A DNA stretch of 64,000 bases from Progne subis subis (lineage: Eukaryota > Chordata > Aves > Passeriformes > Hirundinidae), in NCBI GenBank assembly GCA_022316685.1, contig JAKJHU010000056.1, forward strand, positions 3,587,872 through 3,651,871, written 5' to 3'. Positions 24,696-37,520 of this stretch are shown piece after piece. The notes below the pieces were generated by a model. That model was given only the letters and a program-made list of their open reading frames with translations, was not told where the DNA came from and searched no databases. Position 1 is the stretch's first letter. Each line of letters opens with the position of its first letter. Position numbers and translations under genes: made by a program.

Positions 24696-27600
24696 TCTGC
24701 GTGAACGGTGACAAATAAAAATAATTGAGAATAACAGCAGTCATCTTTATTAAAGATCCAACAGAGAAGAAATAATCTGCATTAAAAAAGGGAAATTATA
24801 CCTCCAGTAGAAGAGGGACCAGCATTCCCTATTTTTGGTAGCATTTATATAATTCTGAGCTTATTTCAAATGCAAAAGAAAACCCATTTCATGCTCTAGG
24901 AAGTCTACATGTTGCCTTCCTCCACTGTCTGTATCTATAGGTCTGGGTTTATTTGACATTTGTGGTTGATATTTTCACCTCCCAAGCAGAGTTTTAGGCC
25001 ACTGTTCTCTTTTTAGGGTCTCAGGTAAATTCAGAGGGAGAAGTAGGGGAACTTTTGCATCCATGTGGCCACTTTGCTTCAGCAGATTTTGAAAGGATGT
25101 TCCCCCTTTCTGCCCCTACTCCACATGCAGCTGTGTGCCAGGGAAGGAGCTGTTTCGTAGTTCTGCATTGCACTGGGTCACTACACCTGAGGTTCCCCGT
25201 GTCCCGGTGCAGAGGTTGGTGGCCAGAGCACTGCCCTTGCTCAGAAAGGGGTTGGGAAGCTGTGGAAAGGATGTGCCAGGTGCCCTGGGATGTGTAACGT
25301 GCCAGGCATGAAGGTCCCTTTGAACCCTTGAGTAAATCCAGACCTGGGCACTGTCTCCATCTTTTGTCAAACAAAAGATACAATTCTCTTTCATGGTTTC
25401 ACACAGTCTCAAAAGCACATCCTGAAAACTTCATTATTTATTATTGTAGCTCTCGTGTTGTGTTTGAGTTAGAGAAAGAGCCAAAGATGCTGACAGCAGT
25501 GTGTGAGATACATATGAAGATGGTTTCAGGGAGTTTATATTCTGATGCTTCAGTGCTGCAGAGATTTGGGTATCTATTTCACTTCAAAAATATATACATC
25601 TTTTAAAAAGGAATGTAACATTTAGAAATATACATTCATCTGCTTCAGGTTAAGCAACTGAGAAAGCCTTTGTAAAGCCAGAGCCTAAAAGAAGCACATA
25701 GTTGAGGTTTTTTGGGAGATCCAGAAAAGGTTTTAACACAGATTTATTAATTCTGTTACACAAACTCTCCACATGTTCATCTCTTTATACTAAGAAATGT
25801 GACATTTATGAGCCTCACTGGTAAAGTAAGACTCAAGAAGAGGCCTAAAACCTGTTGCTTCAGGTGTGGGAAATCATTCAATGGGTAGGAGTTAATGAGA
25901 AGGAATATAAAATATTTCACAAACATTTCTGAAAACATGGTTATTCCCTTTTTCTTCATATTCCTGACACAGGTTGTCATCGAATGGCCATTTGACATAC
26001 CTACAGTCATCTAGTCACATCTTCCTTTCTCATCTAAAATACTCTATTTTGAGCAGTTTCTAGACTTTTAGAGTTCTCTCAATTAGAGATGATCAAAAAC
26101 ATTTCAAATTTAACAACCATCAGGAAATACAGCTTAAGCAAAGTAGTCACATTTTGCAGGAATAAACTGGTTTCAGTTTTGATGCAAGTTTAAATGGAGA
26201 ATGAATGTGAATGAATTGTGTCAGGTTTCTTTCATTTAAATATAGGAAATATTTTGATTTTACTTTAACATTTTGATTAATTTTGTTTCAGATGTCATAG
26301 TCAAAACATTTTATATTTCTGTTCATCATGTATCTATTCATAATTCATATTTAATTAAAATGCTTTTGACTTGAAACTTTCCTGTATCTTGATGGACTGT
26401 TTATTCCCTTTAGAGTTTTGGGTTAGTGAGAAATTAAATGGTTTTTTTTTTTTTTTTTTCAGATTCAGAATTCCCTACTTCCATCAGTAAAATTGGAGCA
26501 AACCCCTTCTCTCTATTTCTTATGCTGTGGGGGGAATAATCTCCAGATTTTGGGGTTTTTTTATTGAATGATCCTCATCAGTTCTGCTCAGACAGCCTTT
26601 GGCACCAGAGGGTCCATCCAGATGTCACCGAGTACCAAAAACTGGCTTGGCAATTAGAGATGTGCCTTTCTTGAGATGATTCCCTGTGTGGAGAGCTGCA
26701 GAGGGCTTTGGAGAGGGCAGGTCAAAAGCTGTCTCTAAGATGTGAGGGTACAAAGGACAGGGAAGACAGACTGACAGAGCCCAGATGAGTCACAGACTAT
26801 CAGACAGTTCATTTAACGATAAAAAGTGAATTATTGTGGTACACAAGTTCTGTAGTTGAGAACACAGCACAGAAGGCGAAACTGCATTACCCAGGTCTGG
26901 CTGCTTATAATATGGATTTAACTGTCTTTGACATCCAGTGCCCTGTGAGCAGTTTATTATCTAGAAAGTTTTAAAGCCCTGTGTTTCACTGATGGTTATT
27001 CATCAAGTGTTGTCTTCATTCCCAGGCTGTGCTCAGATGTCTTTCAAAATTATGGTAAATATTGATTTAGTGCCCTGCTTAAACATGCATCTCTGGCACA
27101 GACTGTTCAGCAAGTGTGCCTGTGTCAAACAGGAGAATTAAATTCACAGCCAGAGTTCACTATAATAGCTGTCTTATTCGTCTAGTGCTTGCCTTCTTGG
27201 AAAGCATCAACCTGTCATGTGTGTCTCTGAAGTACATAAATGAAATAAATCTATTAAAATGTTAAGATCTTTGACAGTGAAATATACTCAGACCCTTAAT
27301 GCTGGAAAGGTCAGTTTTGAAAAGTCACTGCAAAAATGGTGTGCCTGGGCTGTGTGTGTCTCAGCTCCTGCACAGAAACTCCCATCATTCCCTCTTCCAT
27401 TCTCAAACTGTGTTTAGTTTCCAGTGTAGCACTTCCTCCTTGAGAAGTTGTGCTGTGATGACCAGTTCTCCTCACCCAGTGTCAGAGTTACAACAGACAT
27501 CCCTCGAAGAAACTGGTTTGGGGTTCAGCAGTGAACCAGGTGAGCAGAGGAGATGAGAATGGGTAGATGGATGTTCTTTTGTGTGTGGTGCCTGATGTGG

Positions 27601-29999
27601 AGCTTCTTCAGGTGGCCAAGAGCTGGGCAAAGTTTATATCTGTAGGTAGAGATTGACAGATAACTCTGCAGGGATTTAATTGTCTGGTGATCCTTGTGGA
27701 GAGCTTCCATGTGACCCACTGAGAAGTGCTCCAAATTGGGATCTTTGCCAACTCAGTCTAATATTAAAATGAGACTCTTAATTCCTCAGTATCAGCTTCC
27801 TTGACACTAGTGTTTACAACAACAGAAATTGCTAATGCATGTAAAATTAATACAGCAAAATAAAAAAGGGTTGAGATCATTGTCAGATGCACAGGCAAGA
27901 TTAAGTGCACTCAAATTAAAAAATAAAAAGAAATAGTGAATTTCTGCTTTATAACAAAGTATGTTAAGTTGTGCAAATGCCATCTGAGTTGGTTTGGGGA
28001 TTTTTTTCTCTTTAGTGAATACATAAAACTACAAATACTATTCTTTTTGATGTTACATAAAGCCCAGACACTAGTGGTATTTTAGTGTTAGCCTCTCTAG
28101 GAATTCATGTTACAAGAGGAATTCATTTTTCTTCATGAGAAATGTACTGTTGGCTGTCCTGCATGTGGTCCCATTTCTGGCTATGAGGACTTTTGCTGGT
28201 GATCAATGTTGCCGCTGTTACTAATTGATTCAGTTCAGCCCCATGCTGCAGGAATGGCATTTCTTCTCAGTTAGACTTCACACTGAAAGGGCAGAAAAGA
28301 AAACTGGGCTGATTCTGAGCCCTGCAGCAGACTTTTTCTCCTGTGGAAAAATATTTAGATGTTTGTGCTGATTACATTTCTTTGTCTCTTTTCTTTTTCC
28401 TTTGTGTTCCCTTTCTGAATTTTGATGTCTCTGTTGGCCATCTTCGGAGGAAAGCATCTGTTTCGTGGGAGGCATGAGGCAAGGCAGCTGCTGTTAACTC
28501 TGGGGAAGGGAGAGGACATAACTCGTAGTGGTGTCAATTTAAGGTGCTGGTGGACTGGATGCCAGATTCAGACAGGCAGGTTGGCTTCCCCAGCAAGATC
28601 AATGATGTGAAAGGTTAATTAATGACACATGCCTCATTTAGATTAGGAAGGGCAGCAGATGGACAGACCATGAGATGGATTTGCTGAAAGCATCACGATT
28701 GAAATGGGTTGTGTTGGATTTGTTCTTGCAGAAATGAGCTGATTTCAGGTGGACATTCCTGGATTTGCTGAACATAAATGGTGTGTTTGTGCATTGTTTG
28801 GATGTGTGCTTTACATACGCGTGTGTATCCCCTCATTAGCTCCCAAAAGGTCCCAGAGAAGATGAGAGAGTCCCAAGAGAAGACATCACTGATGGTTTCT
28901 GAAAAGCCATCAGAAATCTGGGTCCTACTGAGCACGCTGGCACCAGCCCAGGGGAGCATTTATGAATGTGCTGAAATTTTAGTGTGGGCATAGTCACTGA
29001 AGGACAAGGTAAAAGCATAACTGGTTGGCTAGTCTGCAGGTTGCTCAGATTTCTGCAAGAGGGAGACTGTAATGAGTGAGATTGCTCGTAGTAATAGTGG
29101 CATTTCCCAAAATTCAGGCATGAATTCAGAGCTTTTCATCTCAGCACTTAATATAGGCTGCCACTTAGCCTTTTTGGAGTATCAGAGAAGACCCTTTACT
29201 CAAGATTTACCCATCAAGATTTGCCCAGTGACAGCTTGGCAAGTAAAACTCAACATACATGTCTTGAGTTGTGAGACTGTTTGGGACTAAGTTCTCCTGA
29301 GCCTCCCTGAAGAGTCTCTCTCACTATGGATGGTACCTACAGCAGTGTGGTTCTGGTTCCTTTGGCTCTGCCACCAGAAAAAGTCACCATGAGCTAATCA
29401 AAAGTCACTTGGCCCCCAATTCTCACTTGTGTGAGCAGGACCCCTCCTTCCCTCAGTCACTGTGAGTGATAATGTCCCCGCACCTTTTCCTCTGAGGTTA
29501 AGCTTGTTTTGGCAGTATGGGAAAGAGGTGTGGCTCCTCAGTCTCTGGGGGTTGCCAGCAGGAATAGGCACCACAAGTGGGCACTAATTTTGCTGTAGAG
29601 GGTTGTTAGAGCTGGGTTTTCACTCCTTGCACCTCCAGCTGCTGGCTGTGAGCAGTGAATTCTGTAAGAGGAACACATGTGAAACAGACTTTGAGGAACA
29701 AAAATGATCTGTTAACTCTTCTGGCCAGGACCAGGTAAGGTATTGCTGGGAAGGCTGTGGACACAGTGCATGGCCAATAAAAGCAACGTGATTCTGTACT
29801 AGGGGCAAGAGGTTCTTTGAGAAAATGTTCTCCAAAAATGCTTGTGTTCCCTTCATATAACCCACAACCCCACATCTAAAGCAGATGTTACTCTTTTAGA
29901 CAGCAGATAACTCAAAACAAATATGCTCGAATCAGGTGTTCTGATATGTATTATTAAGAGCAGGGAGGTGGATTCTTCATTTATGTGTTATGTATGTGG
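24696..29999. other. Non-coding stretch, nothing recognised
   Basis: AT-rich. A run of 18 T followed by CAG at about 26,441-26,463 looks like an acceptor but opens into no exon. Several frames of 60-120 codons on both strands (for example 25021-25383 minus) lack any domain. Confidence 0.4.
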
Positions 30000-30150
30000 G
30001 CAAACTCCAGAAAATAGGTGTGTAAGTACTGATTAATCAAATATTGGAATTAATGGGATAAAACAGCACATTAATGGAAAATAATCAAAGTGTCTGTTGT
30101 TCCTTATCAGTTTGTTGATTTCATAATAAACATTGACTTGTCTGGAGATC
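30000..30150. promoter_or_regulatory. Candidate conserved non-coding element
   Basis: AT-rich, non-repetitive sequence with clustered homeodomain-type sites ('gattaatcaa', 'gaattaatgg', 'cacattaatgg'). This is a suggestion from composition only. Confidence 0.2.
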
Positions 30151-31029
30151 CACTGAATTACAGGTATGATTGAAGCAGCTTCATCTTATAAATTGTGGTG
30201 CTGTAGGTTGCTGCATATCTTTCTAGGTTATCAAATGAAAGATAAACATGTCTGAACATCAGTCCATGCACTGTCTTAGGAGCACTTTGAGAATATATAG
30301 GCTAAGTTTGCCCTCTACTGGATTGCAAAATCACATCACTGGTTTTATTACTGGACAGATATGTTATGTTCTGGTTATTCCCAAGGAAGTTTCCCATTAC
30401 ATGATATAACACATACACACCTCATCCTCAAAACTTGTGTCATCTTTCCAATCAGTCATCTTTGCTGTGTGAACTGCTCCCCGAATTATTTTGTTAAGAG
30501 TTGTTCTTTTTACAAATGTCTCTACCCAGGGCTACTTTCAAACAGGGTTGTTTCGGTGCTTTTTCCTTTGGATGAAAAGTTTCTGCCGTGGGAGTAAATC
30601 TGAACATCAGGAATGGACTAAAAACTGATTGACAGGAGCCATCTGCACAAGCAGATCTGCTCTTTTCCCTCTGGCGTCTTGTTTCTAGCAAGGCCTGGGG
30701 TCTCCAGCAAGCAGCATTGACAGCCAGGAAATATCCCCTGAGGAGCTGCAGCTCCTGCTCTTTCTCTGCCAGTCAGGCTCCTTGCCACATATTTACTGAG
30801 CACTCTTACTGTGGATGCAGCTACTTGCAGTCAAGGCATGAAGCGATGCTGCATCCTAATTCTAAGTATGCACTGGGATTTCAAGGCTCATTTGGTGTGT
30901 GCTTGAAATGATAGTTACAAACATACACATCTGTGACAGGCTGCATTTGACATCAGCTCTACAAGAGTGATCCCAGAGTTAGGAGGTCATACCCACGAAA
31001 AGTTCAATCTGTGTGATGAATCAAGGTAT
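30151..31029. other. Non-coding stretch, nothing recognised
   Basis: No exon or transposon recognised. Confidence 0.4.
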
Positions 31030-31115
31030 ACGAGGCCAGGTGCTCATCTAATGTAAATCAGGATAAGTTCTCTGACCTGAACAGAATTGTGTTGACTTGT
31101 CCTGGCTGAAGCATG
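31030..31115. repeat. Possible relic of an ancient amniote inverted-repeat element
   Basis: The pieces 'aggccaggtgctcatctaa', 'tgtaaatcaggataagtt' and 'gaattgtgttgacttgtcct' resemble, from memory, the hairpin element in reptile genomes whose arms read roughly 'ctggtgtaaatcagc'. One arm is fair and the other badly decayed. Low confidence. Confidence 0.35.
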
Positions 31116-33119
31116 AGTCAATGCAATTTTTTTGTTTTAATGTAATTTCTCATTTGTTGTTTTCCTCTGTTGGGTGTGCTGGTAAAGAAGGTTTCTTGGC
31201 CTCACCAAACCACTTCAAATTTCTGTTCTTGCTCATAATTTTTTAGGTCTGCAAGGCTCTGTTTATAACCAGAAATGCTGTGCCAAAAGTATATTAGTTC
31301 CAAAAAATAAATCAGTATCTGACTGGACACTGCTCAGCAGATCTTTGCTCTGTCTCTGTGTTCAGATTTTATCTGTACTGAAAAAAGACCAGACAGCACA
31401 GTGGGGCACTATTGTCTGTCCCTCTGGCAGTGCCAAAAGTGTGTTAGGATCAGCTGATGGCATTTGTAAGGCTCCTGTCACAGCTTTCCTTTGGTCTTCC
31501 CTGGATCCCCTGGGAGCAGTGTGAACCAGAAAGCTGCTGAGGGCTGCTGTGCTGACAAGGTTCACTTGTGTATCCACACCCTGGTGTGCTAGAAGGTTGT
31601 GGTGAAAACCTCTGAAACTCAAAAAGCTCTTTCCAGTAGCATTTCAGTTTTCCAAAGCCAGCAGGTTGCTGGTTTCATGCTGGTTTTATATACGGATAAC
31701 CTGAAAGTGGCATGGAGATTGAATATTATCTGAACTGCTCCACAGTCAAAACTAAATCTGGAGGTAAGGAGGAAACCATCATATCTTAGAGCATCAGGTA
31801 ATAGAAGGGGAGATATTTCTGGCTGGCTGATTTATTTGCCTGTTTATTTCAGCATCAATTTTGGAGTTAAAGTAAGTCCCTGGGAAAAATGGCATAGGCA
31901 ACAAATGATCAGTGATGAAAAGTGTATGATAAATTACTGTGCCCATGGCTCTACAGTTCATTTCAGGGGCAGTACCTCCGAAAGAGCCAGAGGAGAATCA
32001 GCTGCTTGAAATAGGGTAGAAATTATTTTTTAAAAAAAGAAAAAAAAAAGGATATTTGAATGGTGTGTAGGCAGAAAAGAAGAACTGCTGTACCAGTGAA
32101 GAGCCCACTGATTGCTCTGACCATGGAGGTTGCTCTTAAAGTCTAGGGAAGTCTACCTCATCAGCCTTTGATTTCAGAATATCCATAGGAAAAGTGAAAT
32201 CTTGGCATTTGTCCCAGTAACTGATGTCTTGTAGGGCCTCAGCCACTCTCTCAGTCTCTGTGGGAGCTTTGTGCTGTGGTGCCTTAGGCTGGACAAAATC
32301 TGGTTGCACTGGGAAATGTATTTGAAGGCAGAAACTGGTGCAAACTCCTTGAGACAGGAGGTGTAACTGCACAGAGAACAGCCCTGTAAGGAGTTCCTGT
32401 GATTGTGGGGTTCAGGGTTTTTAATCCTTCCCTACCAGCCCCTCTGCGCTGAAGTACAACTGCATGGAGGTCCCATCCTGAATCTTATGTATCCTGAAAT
32501 TTGAGATTTCAGGATTCTTTGGGTGGAACAGAAGGTCTCCACAGAGAACATGCTACAGCTGTGCTTTGAAAGGGAGAACAAGGCTGGGTGTGGGAGGCAG
32601 CTCACTGGACTCTGCCCAGTGCCTGGAGGAGCTGGATGGAGGCTGCTGGGTGCAAGCAGACCTGCAAATTCTGTTATTTGATTGATGAAACTTTTATCCC
32701 GTTTCATTATGGAATATTCAAGACCAGAGTGTGCAGGTTAAGATCTGAACAGTTGAAATATTGCTGGCAAAGCTCCTTCCTTCACTGTAACAACTTTTGG
32801 CTTTTAAGTGATATTCTTAGGACAACTCCTGAACATCACAACCTGTTTCCTAATGATAAGCCTGGAATAGAGCTAGTTGTGTCCTATTTTTTCCATGGAC
32901 TGGTGCACAGACAAGCTAAGATCTGGGTCCTCATAGGTTTTTGGCACTTAACCTCATAGGTTATTGGTTAACACTAATGTGTTGTGAGTTCGCCAATAGG
33001 CATGCATTGCCCTGACCAGCCTCAACTTGCACCTGTGTCCACACTCTCTGGCCATGTCCAGGAGCTCTGTTTAAGACTGTGCTCAGGTATCCAAGCCTGA
33101 ATTATATTGCAGGTGTCTC
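31116..33119. other. Non-coding stretch, nothing firm
   Basis: Contains an A-rich run at about 32,031-32,050. The frame at 32136-32372 minus (78 codons, ending in a charged segment) looks protein-like in composition, but I find no splice context or family. Confidence 0.4.
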
Positions 33120-33151
33120 TGAGCCCAGCCCAGCCCAGCCTAGCCCAGCCC
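33120..33151. repeat. (CCCAG)n short tandem repeat
   Basis: Five to six CCCAG-type pentamers, one changed to CCTAG. Directly visible. Confidence 0.9.
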
Positions 33152-33519
33152 TGCTGTCCTGGCAGTGGCTGGAGAGGCACTGCCCTCCCTGGATGCACCC
33201 CCAAACCTTCCTCGATGGTAGCTTGTCTCAGGCTGCTCTCCTGCTGGAGCTGGCTGAAAAGACCTGCATTTGACACCCCATTTACACCTGGATGGAGCTC
33301 TTAACCCCACTGCTCTGCTCAGGTCTGTGGGGTGGTGCTCTGTGTCCCCAGCTCCTTCTCCCTTGAGGAGCAGCCCTGCTTTTGCTGCTCCCTGGCACTC
33401 AGCCCTGTGGAAGGCAGTGAATCCTTTATTGACATTTCAAGAATTAGCCCGTGTCTTGCCTGAGGTCACAAAAGAATATCAGCAGACATGACAAATCTTC
33501 ACTGAACCATCTTTCTTTT

Positions 33520-33760
33520 GTGCTGTATCAATCCTCTGTAATTAATACAATTTACAAACTTACATCCATTACTTAATTGCTTCTGTATTCATAAAAATGT
33601 CACAGCATTTTAGTTCCTTTTATATTTACGGGCTGGAGCTGTGCAATCTGTGGGGCAACAAGCAGATTTCCACTTCATTATAAAACAAATGGTAAACAAT
33701 TGCACAAATGGCTTTGTTGTTGGCTCAGGCCTGAGAGCTGAGCTCTAGACCACAGTAGAG
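33520..33760. promoter_or_regulatory. Candidate conserved non-coding element
   Basis: Non-repetitive AT-rich sequence with TAATTAAT and CTTAATTG cores in its first half and two 'caattgcacaa'/'gtgcaatctg'-like segments in its second. Candidate by composition only. Confidence 0.2.
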
Positions 33761-36059
33761 TACAGGCTACTTTAATGAAAACATATTTTTGATAGAGAAC
33801 ATGGAGATAAGCCATGGAAAATAGCTTGAAAAATGAAAGTAAATGTGAAGGCTAGGTTGATTGTCTTCAAAGACAAGCCATTTAAAGGGATTTGGGAGTA
33901 GATGGGGAGAGAAAGAAGAGAAGGGGGCCTGAATCATGAGCTCATTGCACAGAAATGGCCGGGAGGTTGTACAGCATCTCTCACAGAGGACTCAGACCAA
34001 GCCATTTTTCTGTAATGCACATGAAAGAAGAAGAAACACCCACATCCTGTGCAGGAGCCAGGCTCTGAATTCCATCCTCTAAAGTATTGCAGAAGTATTG
34101 TGTTAACTCAACTGGTAGTCTGCCATTTTAAATTTTAAAAACAGTAGCTATGGCATTAGAACTAATCTGTGGAAGTTATAAAGGAAAGAAAATAATTTCA
34201 CTTACGTTCCTTCATCTCAGCTCGCATCTAATTTATTCACTTCATAGACACATAAATTCACACAGAAGTCAGACTCAGCTGAAACCAGAATAGATGGAGT
34301 ATTTATTGCACAGGCAAGAACAGCCTGAGGAACATCAGAAAAAAAGGAGAGCACCATAAGAAATATTCTGAACTCCTGTCTCATAAGCACCTTTGATTTC
34401 AAATTCTCTTACAAAGACCCCTTTGTATTCCTTCTAAATAGTACCAGAGCAACAGCTTTAACAGACTGCATGTTACAGCTGGTTAGGGAGAAGTTGTATC
34501 TCTTGTACCAAAAACTGCCTACTTTTATTTAATAATAATTAAAAAAAGGTAATTATTTCAAGTGGAAGTAAAGCATAAAAATTGTAATGCCCAATCTCAT
34601 GCAGCATTTGGAGTTACATCAAATTTCTCCACTCTGACTTTGGGCCGGATTTGTAAGACCTGTTTTGGAGTTCAGAAGTTATTTTCTTTGTATTCTGTAA
34701 AAACACATAGCACTTGAATTTCAAGAAGGTAGCAAGGATTTGTGTGGAACTGAATGGGAGACAAAAGAGAGTGAGTAGCTGCCTGGGGTTAGGATGTCAA
34801 TCCACTTCTAACTACAGCAGCAGACACAGGAATATAAGTTTTGTCTCTCAGTAAAGTTTTGAGAAAACAATGTCATTTTTCTCTATAAAACTGCTTCCAA
34901 GCTCTCCTCCTCAACTTTCAAGGGTATCTGCATGTGTGTTACAGCTCATGGCCCTAGAGGTCCTGCGGATGCACCTCTTTCCTTATGGAAAGGGCTGAGG
35001 AGAGCACACCTTGCCCCAAAGCTGTGGAGCGGGTGCTGGATGTTGGTTTGCAGGCAGCCCAAGCACACAAATGAGCTGTGGAGCACCGTGGCTGCTCAAA
35101 CTCAGGCCACTGGCTTGGGGTTGCCCAGTTTTGTGTGAACCCAGGACAACTGTGCATGTCACAAACCCCAGTGCCAGTGGAGCTGAAAAGAGTACCCAGA
35201 GGGGTGGGCTGAGATGAAATTCTTATGATTTCATCCGTGGACCCAAATGTCTAAATTCCACTCACATCTTTCTTTAGGGCTCCACATCTTCCACTGACTT
35301 TAATTCCTTTTGCTCCACATATTTCCATTTCAGGGCCACTGTGGTAATGTTATTCTGACTCTTCCCATTTTGCTCTGTGCTTGATCTCTATCCTTTTACA
35401 ACATGGATGGGTCAAAATGTGTTGTTTACATTTTGAATTTGCCACTAATTCGTCCTTGGAATCAGTGATTCCACTTGCAATATTTATTTATTTATGTATT
35501 TATTTTTAACTTTATAAATGACAATCAAGATGGGTTGTTTTGTAAAACATCTTGCAGATAGGTATTACAGAAGTCAATAACTTTCAAATATGCAAGTTTT
35601 GGTTACAAAAAAGTATTTTTAAAATGTACATATATTTTCGCTTAGTTTTTAAGAAATGGTAGCCTGATTTTTTTTTTTCAGCAATCTGTAAAACTTCACT
35701 TGGTGCACCAGTTGTTGGGGGCTTACAGGGCTCAGCTTCAATGGAAATGAGTGACTCAGTGAATTCTTAAACATCTGTTTTAAAACTAAATAGTTTTTAG
35801 AGGCAATTTGCAGGTTTTGATAAATAAAAGTTTTCATGGCCAGAATTCCCACAGAAACTTCTAAGTTTTCTCCTTGCTTATGTAGGGAAAAAGTTTTGCT
35901 TTCTTGTAACCAGGCTTTGCCTTTTCATGCCCTTGTTGTTTCTGGTTAACATTCCTTGTGCAAGGCACATTGTCCATATCCATGATGTGCATAAGACACC
36001 TGGTAAAAAAAAAATCCAGTAGATGAAAGCCAAAATCAGTTGGATCTATCCTAGAGAAA
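33761..36059. other. Non-coding stretch
   Basis: Holds a short (TTTA)n-like run at about 35,485-35,508. No exon or transposon recognised. Confidence 0.4.
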
Positions 36060-36495
36060 GAGTTAATGTCTTATAAACTCCCATCATGTAAAACAGCTGC
36101 ATTTCAAAACAAAATCACTCATGAACAATAGTTTTTCCTTTAAAAATTTCATAATAAAAATATATATTCTATCTGTAAGAGAAAATTGTAATCTTCAAAA
36201 TGTTTCCTCTTGTTATACTCCAAACACTGAACCTCATTGCTTCATTTGGATTGGTGTTTAATAAATTGGTTTTGTTTTTCAGCCGCAACAAGGCAAGATG
36301 AATTTAGTGGAAAAGGGCAGTCTAATGGAGATGTGGTGTGTAATTTGGATGATGAATTATTAGAGTGCCAGAATAGCCTGTGTTGTGGTCATTTTATTGT
36401 CCAGCGCAGTAATAGAGTCAAGTTATATTTACATTTTCTAATTATATTTTGTTACGCGAAAGATTATATGTACGTAACCTCTTGCCAAACCAACC
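36060..36495. promoter_or_regulatory. Candidate conserved non-coding element
   Basis: AT-rich, repeat-free sequence with rare CpG-containing words ('gttacgcgaaag', 'tgtacgtaacc') that tend to be lost from neutral vertebrate DNA. It includes a pyrimidine run and CAG at about 36,268-36,281, followed by an open frame to 36,500 (36237-36500 plus, 87 codons). I favour a regulatory element over an exon because the frame starts inside the pyrimidine tract region and has no domain. Confidence 0.25.
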
Positions 36496-36514
36496 GCTGA
36501 ACTCTACTTCTCTC

Positions 36515-36546
36515 TCAGGAAAAAAAAAAAAGAAAAAAAAAAAGAG
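36515..36546. repeat. A-rich tract
   Basis: Runs of A broken by single G. Directly visible. Confidence 0.9.
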
Positions 36547-37004
36547 AGAAATAGAACAACTAAGACTGAAATAGAAAATAAAATTGGTAATGAAAGCCCA
36601 CTGAAATCACAGAGAGGCTCCACACTGAATTCCAGACAAGCATCCTGCATTTCATCATGGCCATGGCCTTCGCCTCTCCGCCAAGCCTGCAGCTCAAAGT
36701 CTCCTCCTGCCAGCAGCCTTGGCCAGGATCCCTCGCTCAATGCTGCTCTGGGAAACACGTCTTTAAAATCCCTCAGTTCTGAGATCAGCCGGGGAATGTG
36801 CTTGCTGGAGGTGGTGGTGCCCAAAAGACTGAAATTATTCTCCCCTGTGCCACATGAGAGGACCTCTAATGGCAGCCCAGTGATCAGCACACAGCAGATG
36901 CCATCTTTTCCCCAGACTCCAGGCACAAAGTGTTTTTCTTCAAAGGGATGGCTCAAGTTTTGGTTCCCCTTCCATGCAGAGTGGTCACTCAGGAGCCAGG
37001 TGAG

Positions 37005-37520
37005 CTGTCACTAGAGGACACAAAAATACACTCACAAAATCTGACTCCATGAAGATGAAGGTCGAAGAAAAGAAGAAGAACTTTATTATTTACAAAGACT
37101 TTGCTTATATAGATTCTGAGCAATGACCAGGGACCGGAGAACAAGGTTACTACCTCTCCATCCCACTGGCTAGACTAGAAGTCAATCAGTTGACTCTCAT
37201 CAGAGAGGAATGTGGAAAACACGATTGTTTACAATACAAACCCTGAGAACTCAGCTACAGAGCTGTAAACATCTCACAAAAGCTGAAATAATATGGCAAA
37301 AGTGAGGTGCCTGGATAATCCCTCCATGGAGACACAGGGAGGGACCCCAGAGTTTTGAAGCCAGGGATTTTTTTCCTCATATCTTTCTGTAGAGGATCCC
37401 AGTAAGCTGCTCTCTGCATCCCTGTATTGAACCAAAACAATGCTTCATTCATCTACTTGGACATGCTGGGTCTGCCTAAGTTAACTGAGAGTCTCCAGAC
37501 GTTCCTCTCACCTCCCCATA
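37005..37520 (-). mobile_element. Solo LTR of an endogenous retrovirus (ERVL-like)
   Basis: Read on the minus strand this resembles a class III avian LTR. A TATATAAG box (complement of 37,104-37,111) lies only about 20 bases before an AATAAA signal (complement of 37,082-37,087). A short R region of this kind is a feature I associate with ERVL-type LTRs. Plus-strand landmarks are 'ctcacaaaatctgactccat', 'agaacttta' and 'tctgagcaatgaccaggga'. No internal viral genes flank it, so it looks like a solo LTR. The family call is from memory and the ends are estimated; no target-site duplication was confirmed. Confidence 0.7.
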
